From Rosellinia necatrix (taxonomy: Eukaryota > Ascomycota > Sordariomycetes > Xylariales > Xylariaceae): a stretch of 64,000 nt of DNA. This document shows positions 45,825 to 57,979 of the stretch, piece by piece. Each line of letters begins with the position of its first letter. The first letter of the stretch is position 1. Where the stretch lies: positions 2,975,501 through 3,039,500 of the forward strand of contig JAGYVD010000008.1 in NCBI GenBank assembly GCA_021209875.1. Direction: 5' to 3'. Position numbers and translations under genes: made by a program. The notes under the pieces are model-generated. The model was not told the origin of the DNA, made no database searches, and saw only the letters and a list, made by a program, of their open reading frames with translations.

Positions 45825-48065
45825 ATGGCGTCGTTCGGCGCTCTGCCCGATGAGCTGATTCATCAGATCCTCCATTATCTCTCGCCCGAACAAACCCTCG
45901 CTGCCGTATCTCTTGTGTCTCGCCGCTTCAGTGATCTTGCCCATGAACCCCTGCTGTGGAAGTACTACTGCCGGACCAACTTCAGGTACTGGCAGGCCGA
46001 GCATCTCTTCCGTGACAAGGTGCACGGCAATTTGCATGATGTCGACTGGAAGGCCTTGTATCTTTTGCGTCTGCGGCGCAATAGTCGCATCGCCACCCTT
46101 ATCGACGGCATTGTCGCTTCGCGCGTGTCACGCCTCGAAAAGACAGAGCAGATTTGCCGGTACGGCTACGACGCGAAGGATTACCTTTTGACCCAATGCC
46201 GTGTGGACGAGTCCGTCGAGGATGTCTTGGCTCGAAGGTGTGTTCTAGCTCTCCTTTTCTCTCTTTTTCTGCTTTTTTCTGCTCCTCATCCACCTTCCCC
46301 CGGACTTGCTGTGATGCATATACTAAGTAAGACACGGTTCCAGATACTACTCTTGCACTGTCCTCGACAGCATACATCGCGGTCTTGCCATTGAAGAATG
46401 GGCCAAGTATCAGCAGTACACCGCTCAACATGTCGACCAAAACGTTCCTAATGTCGAGAGATTAAATGGTGGCATGAGATTGGAGCGAGCGCTAGGTGCT
46501 TTTGATATGTTTATGCTTCACGATAACGAGGGTGATCTGGATGAGGTATGCCTTATACTCTCTCTCTCTCTCTCTCTCTCTATATGGCCCGTGTTTGGCC
46601 GGCCATGGGATCTAGCTAACCGACTCTTGTGTTCTTGGTAGATTTGTGAGCTTCTAGACGATATCGCCTCCCGCTTTCGTAGTGCGAATCCCGGCCTCGC
46701 GCGGGCCACCACCCGCGCCAAGGCCATTGCTCTCGCTCGGTGGCTGCATGCTAACAATATGACCGGTCTGAACGATCCTACCGAAGAGACGTACCGATAT
46801 TTGCGCAATTGTCTGATTGGGAGAGCGCTTCGTGACGATCAGCACCCATCCCTCCCCATCATCTCGGCCGCCATCTATTCTGCTTTGGCTTCACGTTCTG
46901 GTTTTGAAGCCTACCCATGTGCTTTGCCTAACCAGGTCCATGCCATCGTTTTATCCCCTCGTGGAGTATCCTTGGACGGCGCAGTGCTTGCTCCGGCGCA
47001 AGCCGAGTTTCAACAAACCATGTTTCTCGACCCGTATGGGTCGGACGAGGAAGTCCCTATCGATCACGTCCAGAACCTGCTTTTCAGATTGGGTATATAT
47101 ACAGGCCACGATGATATGCTTACACCCACGTCTACCGACTTGATTGTCATGAGGACCGCCCAAAATATCCGTGCCTCGTTCACCAGTTTTCGGACAATCG
47201 ACCGACCTCTATCTCAACTCATCCCAATGATTGAGCTCAATAGAGGAGATTGGGCCCGCAACCTCCAACCCGCGCTGTATAGTATGATCTGGGCAAGTAT
47301 CATGATGGTGCCTATCCTTCCCGACAATGACGAGGTGCGCTGGGATTGGCAGCAGGATGTGCGGGACCTGCTGACCTATTTCTACGAATACTTTCCCGAG
47401 GACTCATGGCTGATCGAGAAGTACGTCTGTCCGATGTACGACACATTCGCAACTCCTTCGCGCCGACAGGGTAGTCCAGAACCCCCGTCGAAACGCGTAC
47501 GCGACCAAATCAAGGATATACGTCGTGTGGATGCATCTACCCGCGCACCAAGGCGGCGCAGCGATCTTGCTGACGGGATCCACGTCCAGTTCCGAGTCGG
47601 CCAAGTCTTCAAACACAAGCGCTACGACTACCACGGTATAATTCTTGGGTGGACAACCGAAGGTGCGGGGGGCATCACAAATTGGGATCAAAGTTCGCCT
47701 TTGCGAGATCCCTGGCCGGGACATACCGAGCCTTATTATCGGTGCATGTGCGTATTTTCTTCCTGTCCTTGACCTTTTTTTTTTATGTTTTTTTTTTCTT
47801 TTTTTTGCGTTTATAAAAACACTGCCTTAGTCATATAGATTAGAGATAGGGAAGCTGACTGTCGTGTAGGGTTGGCACAGATGGCTCTGATCACCATATC
47901 ATCGCTGAGGGTAGCATTGAGGCTGTCGAGCTGCGTGGTGGGCTCGAGGTCTTGCCCTCTGAGATCCAGGATCTTGTCCCCATGGCTGGCAAGTTTTTCA
48001 AGCGATGGGATGGCGAAGAGGGCGTTTTTGTGAGCAATTTGCGGGAATTGTTCCCAGAAGATTAA
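45825..48065 (+). CDS. FBXO21-like F-box, SirB1 and YccV-domain protein
   Basis: Four exons, 45825-46237, 46344-46545, 46642-47747 and 47870-48065, give 638 residues. An F-box lies at about residues 5-50 (LPDELIHQILHYLSPEQTLAAVSLVSRRFSDLA split over two helices). The middle (about 210-400) resembles the SirB1/transglutaminase-like fold, with LPIISAAIYSALASRSGF and a following PNQVHAIVLSP. The C-terminus is a YccV-like domain: FRVGQVFKHKRYDYHGIILGW, PYYRCMV, then AGKFFKRWDGEEGVFV. This three-domain order is that of FBXO21, a substrate receptor of SCF ubiquitin ligases. Introns of 106, 96 and 122 nt have standard ends. The start at 45825 puts the F-box right at the N-terminus as usual. Substrate is unknown. 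Confidence 0.88.
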
Positions 48066-49239
48066 AATCCGACATGGAGATTTTGATTTCTCAACACAAG
48101 ACGCATACACACACACACACACACAGTAAGGGCAAAGCGAGGGTTTCACGATGGTATTTTGCTTTTTGCCCCAAACTCTCTTTTGGCAGACAGTTGGGAC
48201 GCACGCGTGGCGAATTGTTTGATTCCTCGCAAGTTTATGCCGCTTTGAGGAAGCATTAATTACTCATTTTTGGTTCCTCGGGGATTTTCATATACCACTG
48301 AAACACATGGGCAGCAAGGCATCGATGGCGTATGTGGGGTTTGGTATTATCGGAAAGGTGAGATTTGGGGATATGAGGATGTCTGGTCTTGTACACACAT
48401 GAATCCGTATACAGCTGTATCCTTGATTATAAATACGAACATATTTACCTCGCCGTTATACAGTTTTATGTGCTCCTATCCTAAATTTTATGCCTCGGCG
48501 TCCGTTATTATCCATCAGTGCCATAGCGCTACTTTAAGGTAACCCCCCCCCTTGTTTCTTGCATCGATGCCGCAACTAGAGAGGTGGCTATCTATCTGTA
48601 TACTAGCAGACGTCAATGCTCAAATGGTTCTCCATTTAGCGTAATCAGTCTTAATTCCTATCTACGGGGGCTAAAGGAATTGAATTCTGTTCCCCCACCC
48701 TTCACCCTCCCCCCCCTTTCGACGCATATGCCTGAACTCTTGCCTAGTGCTACCTATTCACACATGTTCCCCGGGCGTCTACTTTGCTAACTACCTAGTG
48801 AATGAGTCTGTCAGTCCGTCAGTCTACTGACGCGGGGCGGGGCCGACAAGGATGGAACAATGGGGATCGGCGGACGTTCAGGTGTGTTCTGCATGTATTG
48901 CAGGTGGTTGTATAAGCCGCGCCTCTACCGTCCACTTGGCGTTTGCGAAACCGGTTCGTGCCGTTTGAGGATAACCTATGTGATGACGTGGCACGGGGGG
49001 TAAGATGTGTTCGCTGCCTCGTATGAAATGAATGATAACAGTTGCCATCGCAATTGAAGCTTCGTAATATTGACTGCTTAGCTATTTTGGTAAGTGCGTA
49101 GGATGGAAAGATAGATGGGCAGCATGTTGGTATAATATCAATAAGGTGGTATGGTGTATATACAATGGTTATATCTTCATTCTATTATATACTTTTGTTC
49201 TTCTTCCCCTTTGATATACGGGTCCTGACCCCTCTACTG
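48066..49239. other. Convergent spacer
   Basis: 3' ends of the FBXO21-like and Utp22 genes face each other. A (CA)n run lies at 48108-48125. No gene is supported. Confidence 0.5.
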
Positions 49240-52200
49240 TTAGCTGCTTTCCTTGACGTCGATCTTCTCGATAAGGTCGCCACCGATCCTCGCGATCTCG
49301 GCGAGTATGGCCTCGCGATTCAGCTCAAACGTGTCCGTACCCGCCGCCGGTTTGAAGGAGGACGGCATGACGGCGCTGAAACCGCGGCTGTGCAGTTGCG
49401 GGTTCCACAGCGCCGTGATCACCGTGTCCTCCGGCCCACCGTGGAAGAAGAGCAGCGGGGTCTCGTACGCGAGGTGGAGGCGTCGCAGGAGTGCCGGGAC
49501 GGGGGACTTATGCAGGGGGAGGGCTTCGGAGCTGCCGCTCTCGTCGAGGTTTTTGAACTGCGAATGCTTCGTCCCGTCATCTCGCAGGACGCCCTTGATT
49601 GCCTTGGACGAGAGGTGTATTACGACGTCATAGTCGCGGAGGCCAGATTGGAAGAGCGTGCGGGGGTCGAGTTCAATGCCCTTTTCCTTGGCGGCCTTGG
49701 ACGCGGATCGAGCGAGCGTTGTCATTCGCGTTGCGATTACCTTGGGAATATTGTGTGTGTAGGCTACGCCGGTCAATTCGAAAGGGGTGGCGACGAATAA
49801 GGTTGTGCGATTCATATTTGCGTCGATTTTCCTCCAAGCTTCTAATCGGGTAGAGATATCAAGGCGTTGTGAGGCAGACAACGAGTCCGACGGGTCCACA
49901 ATCATTGGTTCCTCTCGCCAATCGTATGTGGCGAGCATTAGTAGTGTCCGCAAGAAACCTGTTGACGTTGAGGAAGGTATGGAAAATGGGTGAGGCCGTA
50001 AAAAGGCCTGTAGTACGAAAAGTTCGATCAGTGGCTCGTTAAAGTGGTTACCAAGCCGATGGGCATTGAACCAGTGCTTTGTGAGACGTATTGACGAAGA
50101 CAATGCTGGGAAACGGGTGCAATATGTCGAAATAGTCTGACTATGAAGCGGGAGGACCGCGCTTCTCCACCTCGCGGTCGAGAGTAAGGCCGCGGCCTCG
50201 GTACGAATATGGCGGTCGAGAGTCTGGTCTTTGGTCTGTCGATCCAGTAGTGTTTCTTCTTGATCGCTATGTACGCGAAGGCGGAACGAAAACCCCCCCT
50301 CATAGATGATATCTAGGAATGCCAAGTTCTCGGTTTCACGTTCGGCATCTTCTAGCCCCAGATGTGTCTTGATCCCGTTTTTGGCCTCTTCAAGCGAACG
50401 GCCTATTTGTAGGAGCAGTGCTATTTTCGCTCGCTGTATCGAGGCAATGTTCTCTGGCCACTTTCCGGATGCCTCAAATGAGAGCATCACATCAATTGGT
50501 GTTGTTCCTTGCTTCCGCTGGTTGGGAGCTGGTGAATGCAAGGACGCATATCTTGTCTCTGGGCCGATGGAAATAATCTGTTTAATGGAGAGAGGTAGGT
50601 CTTCTAACTCTCGCACATCCTTCTCGAACACGGAAAAGGCAGCTTTGGCGGCATCGAAGCTTGTTTTATCTGCGGGGGATAGCGAAATGATATTGGAGAA
50701 CCCTTGCCCATGAAATTCGAGATTGTCGTCGGCCAGCTTTAATCGTGACTTCAGTATGTAGCGGATGATGGCCTGGCAAATGCCAAAATATCCAAGCGGC
50801 GAGAATTCAGCCCAATTGACCGACTCGACTATTTCGCCAGAGGGGAATTGCCAAAGCTCAGAAATTTCGCCCCAAAACTCTCGAAACTTGGCGGCATCCT
50901 TCTTCTGTTCGTAGGGTGGCCCATATTCTCTACCTTGGGATGCTTTAGCAGGGTCACACATGATTCCCACCAAAATAGTTGTTGTTTTCGGTTTCGTAGA
51001 CGAAGGGACGATTTTCCAAGCTACGGATTTAGGTATTTGGATGTTGATTAGTTTGGCTCGCTCCCCGAGTGCCTTCTTTAGTATCCGGTATATATCGTCG
51101 GAGATGGCGACAGTCGGGTTCCTACCGTCGGGAACAGCCGATTTCACTGGCAAGATGTTGGAAGGGAGTTTGATTTTGATAAATAAATCAAATGTTTGTA
51201 ATGGTTGGTCGACTTTGGTTATGAAAAGTGAGTCGAACTGGTCGACTTGTGGATCGTTGACGGCGGATAGCGACAGTTTAGCATGCTCATTCAGCATGAA
51301 AGCCGACCATGTGGTCATGTTGAATAGAATATTAAGCTCCCGTGCCGAGTCGTATAGAACCGGGCCGGCTTGGCGCACGGCTTCTGGTGAAGTGGTGCTT
51401 GGCCCGAGGATTATGGTTTTTTTGTGTAGGTTTGACGAGGCGAGGTACTGCAAAGTTGCCTTGAACAGCTGTGAGGCGTGGAGCGAGGCGGAGAGAATTG
51501 GTTCACCCTTCCTCCCGCCAGTTTGGAGCAGAAGTGCGGTTAGCACGGCCCAATGGAAATGACCAAAGCCGCCGTCAGCTACATCACCGCCGAATCCACG
51601 CTGTTGTAGCCATGTACGGCCCAGTATACAAGCGGCTTTGAAAGCGGCGCATGTGTTTGATGTGCGATGCAGCAGCTTCAGGTAGGCCACAAATCGACTC
51701 TCCGACTTGAGGGCGCTGTTATAGAAAGGCGTCGGAGCCTCTTTGCCATCCCTTGCATCTTCGGAGGCATTCCGGCGAAGGGAATTGCTGGTTGCTGATA
51801 GCTTCGCCGTGGGAAAATAGCCTTCGGGTGCGTTAGGTATGATCTTAATCTCGTAGCTGGGCTCCTTGCCCCCTGCGCTCTGGCTTTTGGAGGGCTGGCC
51901 TTTGGAGGGCTGGCCTTGCGGTCGAGCGACGAGAACAGGGAGCAAGGCGTTTCCGTTAAAATGACTGTAGGTAAAAGCCAGGTCGGTGAACTTCTTGCGC
52001 AGGGCGTCGGCGATATAGGCGAGGAAAAAGGCTCTCTTATAAAAGTAGCGATAGTCACGATAGTCCTTCTCGGAGAACAGGGAGGCGGGCATAACCACGA
52101 TCATATCGACGGCGGAGCTAGATTGCGACTTGACCATGGTCTGCGATGTGTAGGATCCTACGACGTTGATGTGGCTGGGCTTTTCGAATCCGACTTTGTA

Positions 52201-52627
52201 CGGGCAGTCCTTCGCGGGTTTCGGGTCGGGGAAAGGGATGGTCGTACGGCTTGTTTTTTCCCAGTTCGCGCATGCCTCGTCAATCTGTCATCATAACGAA
52301 TTGTCAGCTATCCATCGCGCATGGGGTATCACGGCGCATCGCGGCGCATCGCGGTGATGTTGGCCCTAGGAATAATGCGGGTGTACGTACGGGAACCGGG
52401 CCGTATTGTGCAAGACCGTCGATCGCCTCCTTGAACAGGCGTAAAGTCCGGTCGAGTCCCGGGAACGCCTCTGCATAGTCCAACTTCACCTCCTTCAGTA
52501 GCTCGTCGGTTTCTAGCACAAATGCGCTCGATCCCGAAGCACCCATCGAGGACGAGGCGAGGTTTTCGAGAGCCGGTCCTCCGCTGGTGTGATCCAGCTT
52601 TCGCCGTTTGGGCGAATTGGATTCCAT
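49240..52627 (-). CDS. utp22: Utp22/Nrap nucleolar ribosome-biogenesis protein
   Basis: Two exons on the minus strand, 52627-52391 and 52284-49240, with a 106-nt intron (GTACGT...CAG, phase 0) give 1,093 residues. The N-terminus has a basic patch SPKRRKLDH. The conserved Nrap region starts at LLKEVKLDYAEAFPGLDRTL and passes the intron at QYGPVP|IDEACANWE. It then shows the nucleotidyltransferase-like core (HINVVGSYT, VDMIVVMPASLFSEKDYRDYRYFYKRAFFLAYIA in part). Nrap proteins are catalytically inactive poly(A)-polymerase-like proteins. In yeast, Utp22 is part of the SSU processome and works with Rrp7 in the small-subunit pathway. The length is normal for the family. An in-frame ATG at 52795 would add 56 residues; 52627 is chosen because the SPKRRKL patch usually lies near the start. 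Confidence 0.9.
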
Positions 52628-53753
52628 GTTTGCGGCGATGGGATTTGGCAGACAGCCGGTTTGCAACCGAGGAGAAGCGCTGTGGACGCCGGCTACATTC
52701 GCAGTTGGCGATTCCTCGCGAAAGATGGCTTCGAGTTGCTTAGTTGCTTGTGATGTGATCTCTGCTACCCTCTTCGCGACTGTCCCGCTTCCCATAAATT
52801 ATAAATTTTTGGAAGCTCAGTAGCATTGAACTACTGGGGCTTTATCGATAAGCCACACGTTCCCGGTATATATGTACCTATCCGTTATGCAGCCATCCCA
52901 CTTTAGGCTAACCCCGCAGGCTTCCGGCTTTCACATGGCCATGTTTGTTCAGGCACGGCACTCACTGTGCTTGACGAGCTTCAACATTATATAAGCTAAA
53001 CCTATTGACTGAAATTCCGGCCAGGTGTGACGGCAGAGATCTCATCGGGGGATTGATTAGCTTTGAAAACAAATCGTATCGAATAGTTGAGAAACCTTGT
53101 TATGGTTCACGCGGTGACGATGGATGTTCATGTTTACTCTGCTATGAATTACCTAATAAAATATTCTGTTAGATCCCGCCGGTCTGGTCTGGTCTGGTCT
53201 AGCTGGGTACTTGTTTGTTACTGGTGCAAACGCCGTGGGCTCGTGCCGACTAGTAGCCGACGCAATGCGTAAATGATTATCCTGTCCCTGCCTCTCTCTT
53301 TGCCGCTATTTTCCGACAAAGGATTCCCCACCTTCCCCAGCTCCGCACGAGCCGCCAGGAACCAGTCCCCCTCATTGGCGGGGGCCAGAGCTGGAGACAG
53401 GGATCAGCGACTGGATAAGCTTGTGACAGGGTCAATTCATAGCCGACAACTGCACCCGTGATTCGGGATGCGACCGGACTCTGGATACATACATAGGTGG
53501 TAGGTGGAGGGCGAAAGAGGGAGCTTTCGCCGGTAGAAGTCCTATTGAAATAATATACCCTATCTTTTATTTTTTTTCAGTTTTATTTTTTGGCGACCCT
53601 TCCAAATATACTGCTTCCTTCATTTCATGATTTGATTGACCACCCAGTGCGGGAAGATCGTGCACTCTTTGTCCCGGCCCGATAGATACGTGATATCTGC
53701 GTCCCTGTGTCCGGTTTCTTCAAGCTCGCGATTTTAGGAGGGCAGTTGCTACA
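52628..53753. other. Divergent region between Utp22 and SCOT genes
   Basis: Promoters of both genes must lie here. The first 168 bp could be coding if Utp22 starts at 52795. A TGGTC repeat lies at about 53181-53203. No other gene is seen. Confidence 0.5.
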
Positions 53754-55551
53754 ATGCCTTCGCCAGCAGTCTGCATGCGGACTCTGCGAGCCTACTCTCG
53801 CCATGGCTCCAATGTAAGCAACATCAACCAGACTGCACCCGTGCCCAATCCGTAAATAAGACCTCGTCGTCACGTATCGTATTGACTGACTTGCCTGATT
53901 TCCCAGCATGTTCGGGTTATGGCGCGGGCCTTTTCCGCCACCTCGCGTAGACCCGAGATCAACAAGGTCTACCCCTCCGCATCGGAGGCACTAAAAGACA
54001 TGAAGCCCAACACAACCTTACTGTGTGGGGGGTTTGGTCTCTGCGGCGTCCCCGACACGCTGATTAACGAAATGCTGAAGAAGCCCGAGATCACCGGCCT
54101 GACCGCCGTCTCCAACAACGCCGGCACGGACTCCTCCGGCCTCGGCCAGCTGCTCAAGACGAAGCAGATCAAGAAGATGGTCGCGAGCTACATCGGCGAG
54201 AACAAGACCTTCGAGACCATGTACCTGACCGGCGAGGTCGAGCTGGAGCTCACGCCGCAGGGCACGCTGGCCGAGCGGTGCGCGGCCGGCGGCAAGGGCA
54301 TCCCGGCCTTCTACACGCCGGCGGCCTTCGGGACGGTGGTGCAGACGGGCGAGCTGCCGCTGCGGAACAAGGCCGACGGCACGCCCGACCAGTTCTCGTA
54401 CCCCAAGGACGTCAAGGTGTTCCACGGCAAGTCGTACCTGCTCGAGCACGCCATCGCCGGCGACTACGCGTTCGTCAAGGCCCACCGCGCCGACCGGCTC
54501 GGCAACTGCCAGTTCCGCCTGGCCGCCAACAACTTCAACGGCGCCATGGGCCGCAACGCCAAGATGACCATCGTCGAGGCCGAGGAGATCGTCGAGCCCG
54601 GCGCGATCCCCCCCGAGGCCGTCCACCTCCCCGGCATCTACGTCAAGCGCGTGATCCAGAGCACGACGCCCAAGAACATCGAGAAGTACACGTGGGCGAA
54701 GGACGAGAACGACGACGACACCGCCGATGCCAAGAAGGTCCTCGGCTCGGGCGAGACGGCGGCCAAGCGGGAGCGCATCGTGCGGCGGGCGGCCAAGGAG
54801 TTCAAGAACGGCATGTACGCGAACCTCGGGATCGGGATGCCGATGCTGGCGCCGGGGTTCGTGGGGCCCGAGGTGGAGGTGCAGCTGCAGTCGGAGAACG
54901 GGATCCTGGGGCTGGGGCCGTACCCGCGGCGGGGGAAGGAGGACGCGGACCTCATCAACGCCGGCAAGGAGACGGTCACGCTGCGGCCCGGCGCCGCCGT
55001 CTTCGGGTCCGAGGAGAGCTTCGGGATGATCCGCGGCGGCCGCGTCGACCTCACCATCCTCGGCGCCATGCAGGTCAGCGCCGCCGGCGACCTCGCCAAC
55101 TGGATGCTGCCCGGCAAGGTCAAGGGCTTCGGCGGCGCCATGGACCTCGTCAGCAACCCCAGCGCCACCAAGGTCGTCGTCACCATGGAACACACCGACA
55201 AGAAGGGGAACCCCAAGATCGTCCGCCAGTGCGCCTTCCCGCTCACCGGCCGCGCCTGCGTGTCGAGGATCATCACCGAGCTGGTAAGTCAAGTCAAGTC
55301 AAGTCCCGTCTGTGTTCTGTTGTCGTGAACCGTATCGCGTCGTGTCATGTTGTGTGGTGTCTTTTTTTTTTTTTTTTTTTTTGAGATTAAACTGACGTCG
55401 CTTTTTTTTTTTTTCCTAGGGCGTGTTTGATGTCGACTTCGCCCACGGCCTCACCCTGATCGAGATCGCGGACGGCGTTACCGTGGAGGAGATCAAGAGT
55501 AAGACGGAGGCGCCGTTCCGCGTCGCTGATGACCTCAAGCCCATGCTCTGA
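53754..55551 (+). CDS. Mitochondrial succinyl-CoA:3-ketoacid-CoA transferase (SCOT)
   Basis: Three exons, 53754-53813, 53907-55283 and 55420-55551, all phase 0, give 522 residues. The enzyme moves CoA between succinyl-CoA and acetoacetate (or related acids) in the mitochondrial matrix. The first 40 residues form an Arg/Ser-rich presequence ending near ARAFSATS. The alpha half starts at [14 protein letters not shown] and has [15 protein letters not shown]. The beta half begins near [24 protein letters not shown]. The catalytic Glu lies in [13 protein letters not shown]. The C-terminus ([20 protein letters not shown]) is complete. Intron 2 (136 nt) has long T tracts. Third positions are almost all G or C, which creates a 424-codon antisense frame without meaning and suggests strong expression. 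Confidence 0.95.
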
Positions 55552-56288
55552 GACTAGGGGGGTGTGCCATCATTTATCGTTGTTGCATAGAGACCCTCGG
55601 GCATCCGCTGTGTAGGTATTTACGTGTTTACTGGGTTTGGCGTTGCATTTTGGCAATGGGGTGAAGCATTTCGTGTTTGTTATCAGCATGCTATATACCT
55701 ACATACCCGACCTCGGGTTAAGCGAGTATAGAAAAGTTCGGTAAACAGTATATCCATGGAGCCTCTGTAAGAAGTCTTCCGTATGGAGGATTTCTATCCC
55801 GTAGATCTCCCTTCCAGAACGTTTCTAAAAGGGACGGCCAATATCCGCCCTCCCAACCGGACATGGACAGCGTGTTCGTGAATAGTGGTAAAATATAAAG
55901 AGAGAGAGAGAGAGAGAGAGAGGAAAAGATGATTTGACTAACTAATGAATAAATACAAGTACGCCGAAATGCACAGTGTCCACCCCAGGGAGTTGGAGCT
56001 ACGGATTAGAAAAATGCCGCCGACGTCATCCCTCTTTATCTAGCGTCATCGAGAACCTGCAGCCTTGAGAGTTATCAGTTATCTCTGTATTAAGTGGCAA
56101 GGCGTAAAGGTCAGCTGGCGATGTATGCTAGTGTAACCACTATAATGTCGGTGGCGCTAACACGTGGCGAACAGGGTCCCCGAAATACGGGATCTTGTGC
56201 GCTGACGGGATCGGAAGGTGGGTGGGTATTATTCTTGGACGGGTGGTTAAATTGGGTATAATTAATGACTAGGTAACAGCATGGCACT
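55552..56288. other. 3' flank of SCOT
   Basis: No gene. A (GA)n tract lies at about 55900-55922. Confidence 0.5.
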
Positions 56289-56383
56289 GTAGCAGTCGAA
56301 AAGCGAAGTTGTAGATGGGATGGATCCTAGTAATTGACACGAAGCCCACCGTAGTAGGTAACCATTCGACACTGTAGGTCGTA
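56289..56383 (+). repeat. 95-bp direct repeat, copy 1
   Basis: It starts GTAGCAGTCGAAAAGCG and ends CACTGTAGGTCGTA. It matches copy 2 (56908-57002) over the full 95 bp with eight differences, all transitions, and no gaps. Confidence 0.93.
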
Positions 56384-56907
56384 TTTTCTTTTATATACGG
56401 CTAAATATTTCTTTTATGAGCACTGTTAAGAGGGAAATTTATCTGCAGACTTTTTTATACTTAAAGAATTTCTATTTTAATATTTAAACCGAATATTTTT
56501 TTTTTTATAATATTATTACTGGCTAATATTTTTTAACTTAACTTTTTTTAAAACGCCTTGGCTTTTATATAGGTAACTAGCACTTATGCACGTAGTATTA
56601 TTAAACATATTGTTTAAACTATGATTTAACTTAAATTTCGATGTATTTTTGTTATGTATTATAATAAATTAATTAAATAATAAAAGTCTGTGTAAGTTTT
56701 TTCGACAGGCGGAAGGACTGGCAAGCCGTACGCTTTAGCTGTTTATACAGGGTTTTTATATGTGTGCGTTTATATCTGTACGTGCGGGAACTTTTCGAAG
56801 GAATTTTTATCGTGATTATTATATTAAGTGTTTTTTTCTGCAGTAGGAAACCGCGGCTTTAGCCCGCGCAGGGGAAATAATCGAATGTTTGCAGCTCTTA
56901 CTAAAAT
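56384..56907. other. AT-rich core between 95-bp direct repeats
   Basis: A 524-bp segment. The left 320 bp is extremely AT-rich with long T tracts (56496-56507) and no open frame of note, consistent with a RIP-decayed element or a relaxed spacer. Confidence 0.6.
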
Positions 56908-57002
56908 GTAGCAGTCGAAAAGCGAAGTTGTAAATAGGATGGATTTTAGTAATTGACATGAAGCCTACCGTAGTAGGTAACCACTCGACACTGTGGGTCG
57001 TA
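56908..57002 (+). repeat. 95-bp direct repeat, copy 2
   Basis: Second copy of the repeat, relative to copy 1 carrying six C:G to T:A changes and two in the opposite sense. No clear target-site duplication flanks the pair. Confidence 0.93.
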
Positions 57003-57919
57003 CCTCCCCTTACAGGCACATGGTATAGTTAGTTATTTTTACTTAGTGTATTTGTCGGGTTAGTTATGTACTCGGTATAATAAGAGGCCGGCTTGGTTCT
57101 CATTTTACCAAGTGTAAATTGATGCTCCATCTATCCAATAGTTACAGATTGGCGACAATATTAAAGCACCTAATCGAGTTAGCTACGCATAGTTACGTAC
57201 TCTGGTAGGCTGGCGTGTGTTTATGGCAGGCAGTTTAGTTAGTGCCTAGTATGGTGTTTAGCTGGGTGTTTTAGGTAGCTGGGTGCTTGCTTACACTACA
57301 ACTACTACATGTCTACATAGGTGTACCTACTTAGTACTTACTTAATCAGACCACTGTTTATCTGCCGACACGCGACACCCCATGGACTATTATTTCCCTA
57401 CCCTCGACACCATCGCCTCCCTCGGTATTTCGATTCGATGGATAGTCGGGACTTTATCTCTTTCGAGCTCCGATTCATCCGTTACCAATAGCGGCTTCTC
57501 AGCGCACTCCGGGGCTGAGGCGCCCAACAACAGCCGGCCGCGCAATAGCAGAGAGCGCTCCCTCCCACAACCCATGCAGAGGCCACCTTGTTGACATACA
57601 GTATGGCTGCCCCCGGAGGCTATGACCGAGATACCGGTCAGGTATTTCGTCAACGGGATGTTCCGATGCCCAGGGCCATGTCCGAGCCATGGAATTATAA
57701 GAACCACCCCACGAGGCAGCGTCTGTTGGTCGCCGACGAGGGCCGCGCCTCTGGTCCGGCCGGGCTCGTCACTACCTGTATCAAGGTCGCCGCACAGCAC
57801 ACGAACGAGTTAGATGAGGACCATCTCAGATCCCTGCCCAGCCCATGTAAGTGATGACATGAAGAGTCATTTGTCTCCTGTTTTGGGACTAGCATTTGGA
57901 GAAAACCTCCCATCGATCT
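57003..57919. other. Upstream region of the 57980 gene, possible missed exon
   Basis: Two plus-strand frames begin with plausible starts followed by donor-like sites: 57382 (MDYYFPTLDTIASLG, donor GTATTT) and 57603 (MAAPGGYDRDTGQ, donor GTATTT, or a longer version to GTAAGT at 57847). Only the 57603-57641 exon joins the next frame in phase at 57974, and there is no clear branch site. I leave both unassigned. Confidence 0.4.
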
Positions 57920-57967
57920 ATCTACATTGGCATCTACATTGGTATCTACATTGGCATCTACGTTGGC
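57920..57967. repeat. 12-bp minisatellite, four units
   Basis: ATCTACATTGGC repeated four times with single-base changes, ending just before ATGTAG and the frame that opens at 57974. Confidence 0.9.
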
Positions 57968-57979
57968 ATGTAGACGGCG

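Noticed and set aside
53181..53203. TGGTC tandem run as an attachment site or origin
   Set aside because: It is a short simple repeat with no inverted partner or nearby integrase.
54018..55292. A 424-codon antisense frame over the SCOT gene
   Set aside because: It mirrors the GC3-rich SCOT codons, is made of Val/Leu/Ala/Gly/Asp-rich low-complexity sequence and has no domain.
57588..57854. A first exon for the 57980 gene starting at 57603 and ending at the GTAAGT donor at 57847
   Set aside because: The phase at 57846 does not match the next frame at 57974, and no in-phase acceptor with an open frame was found.
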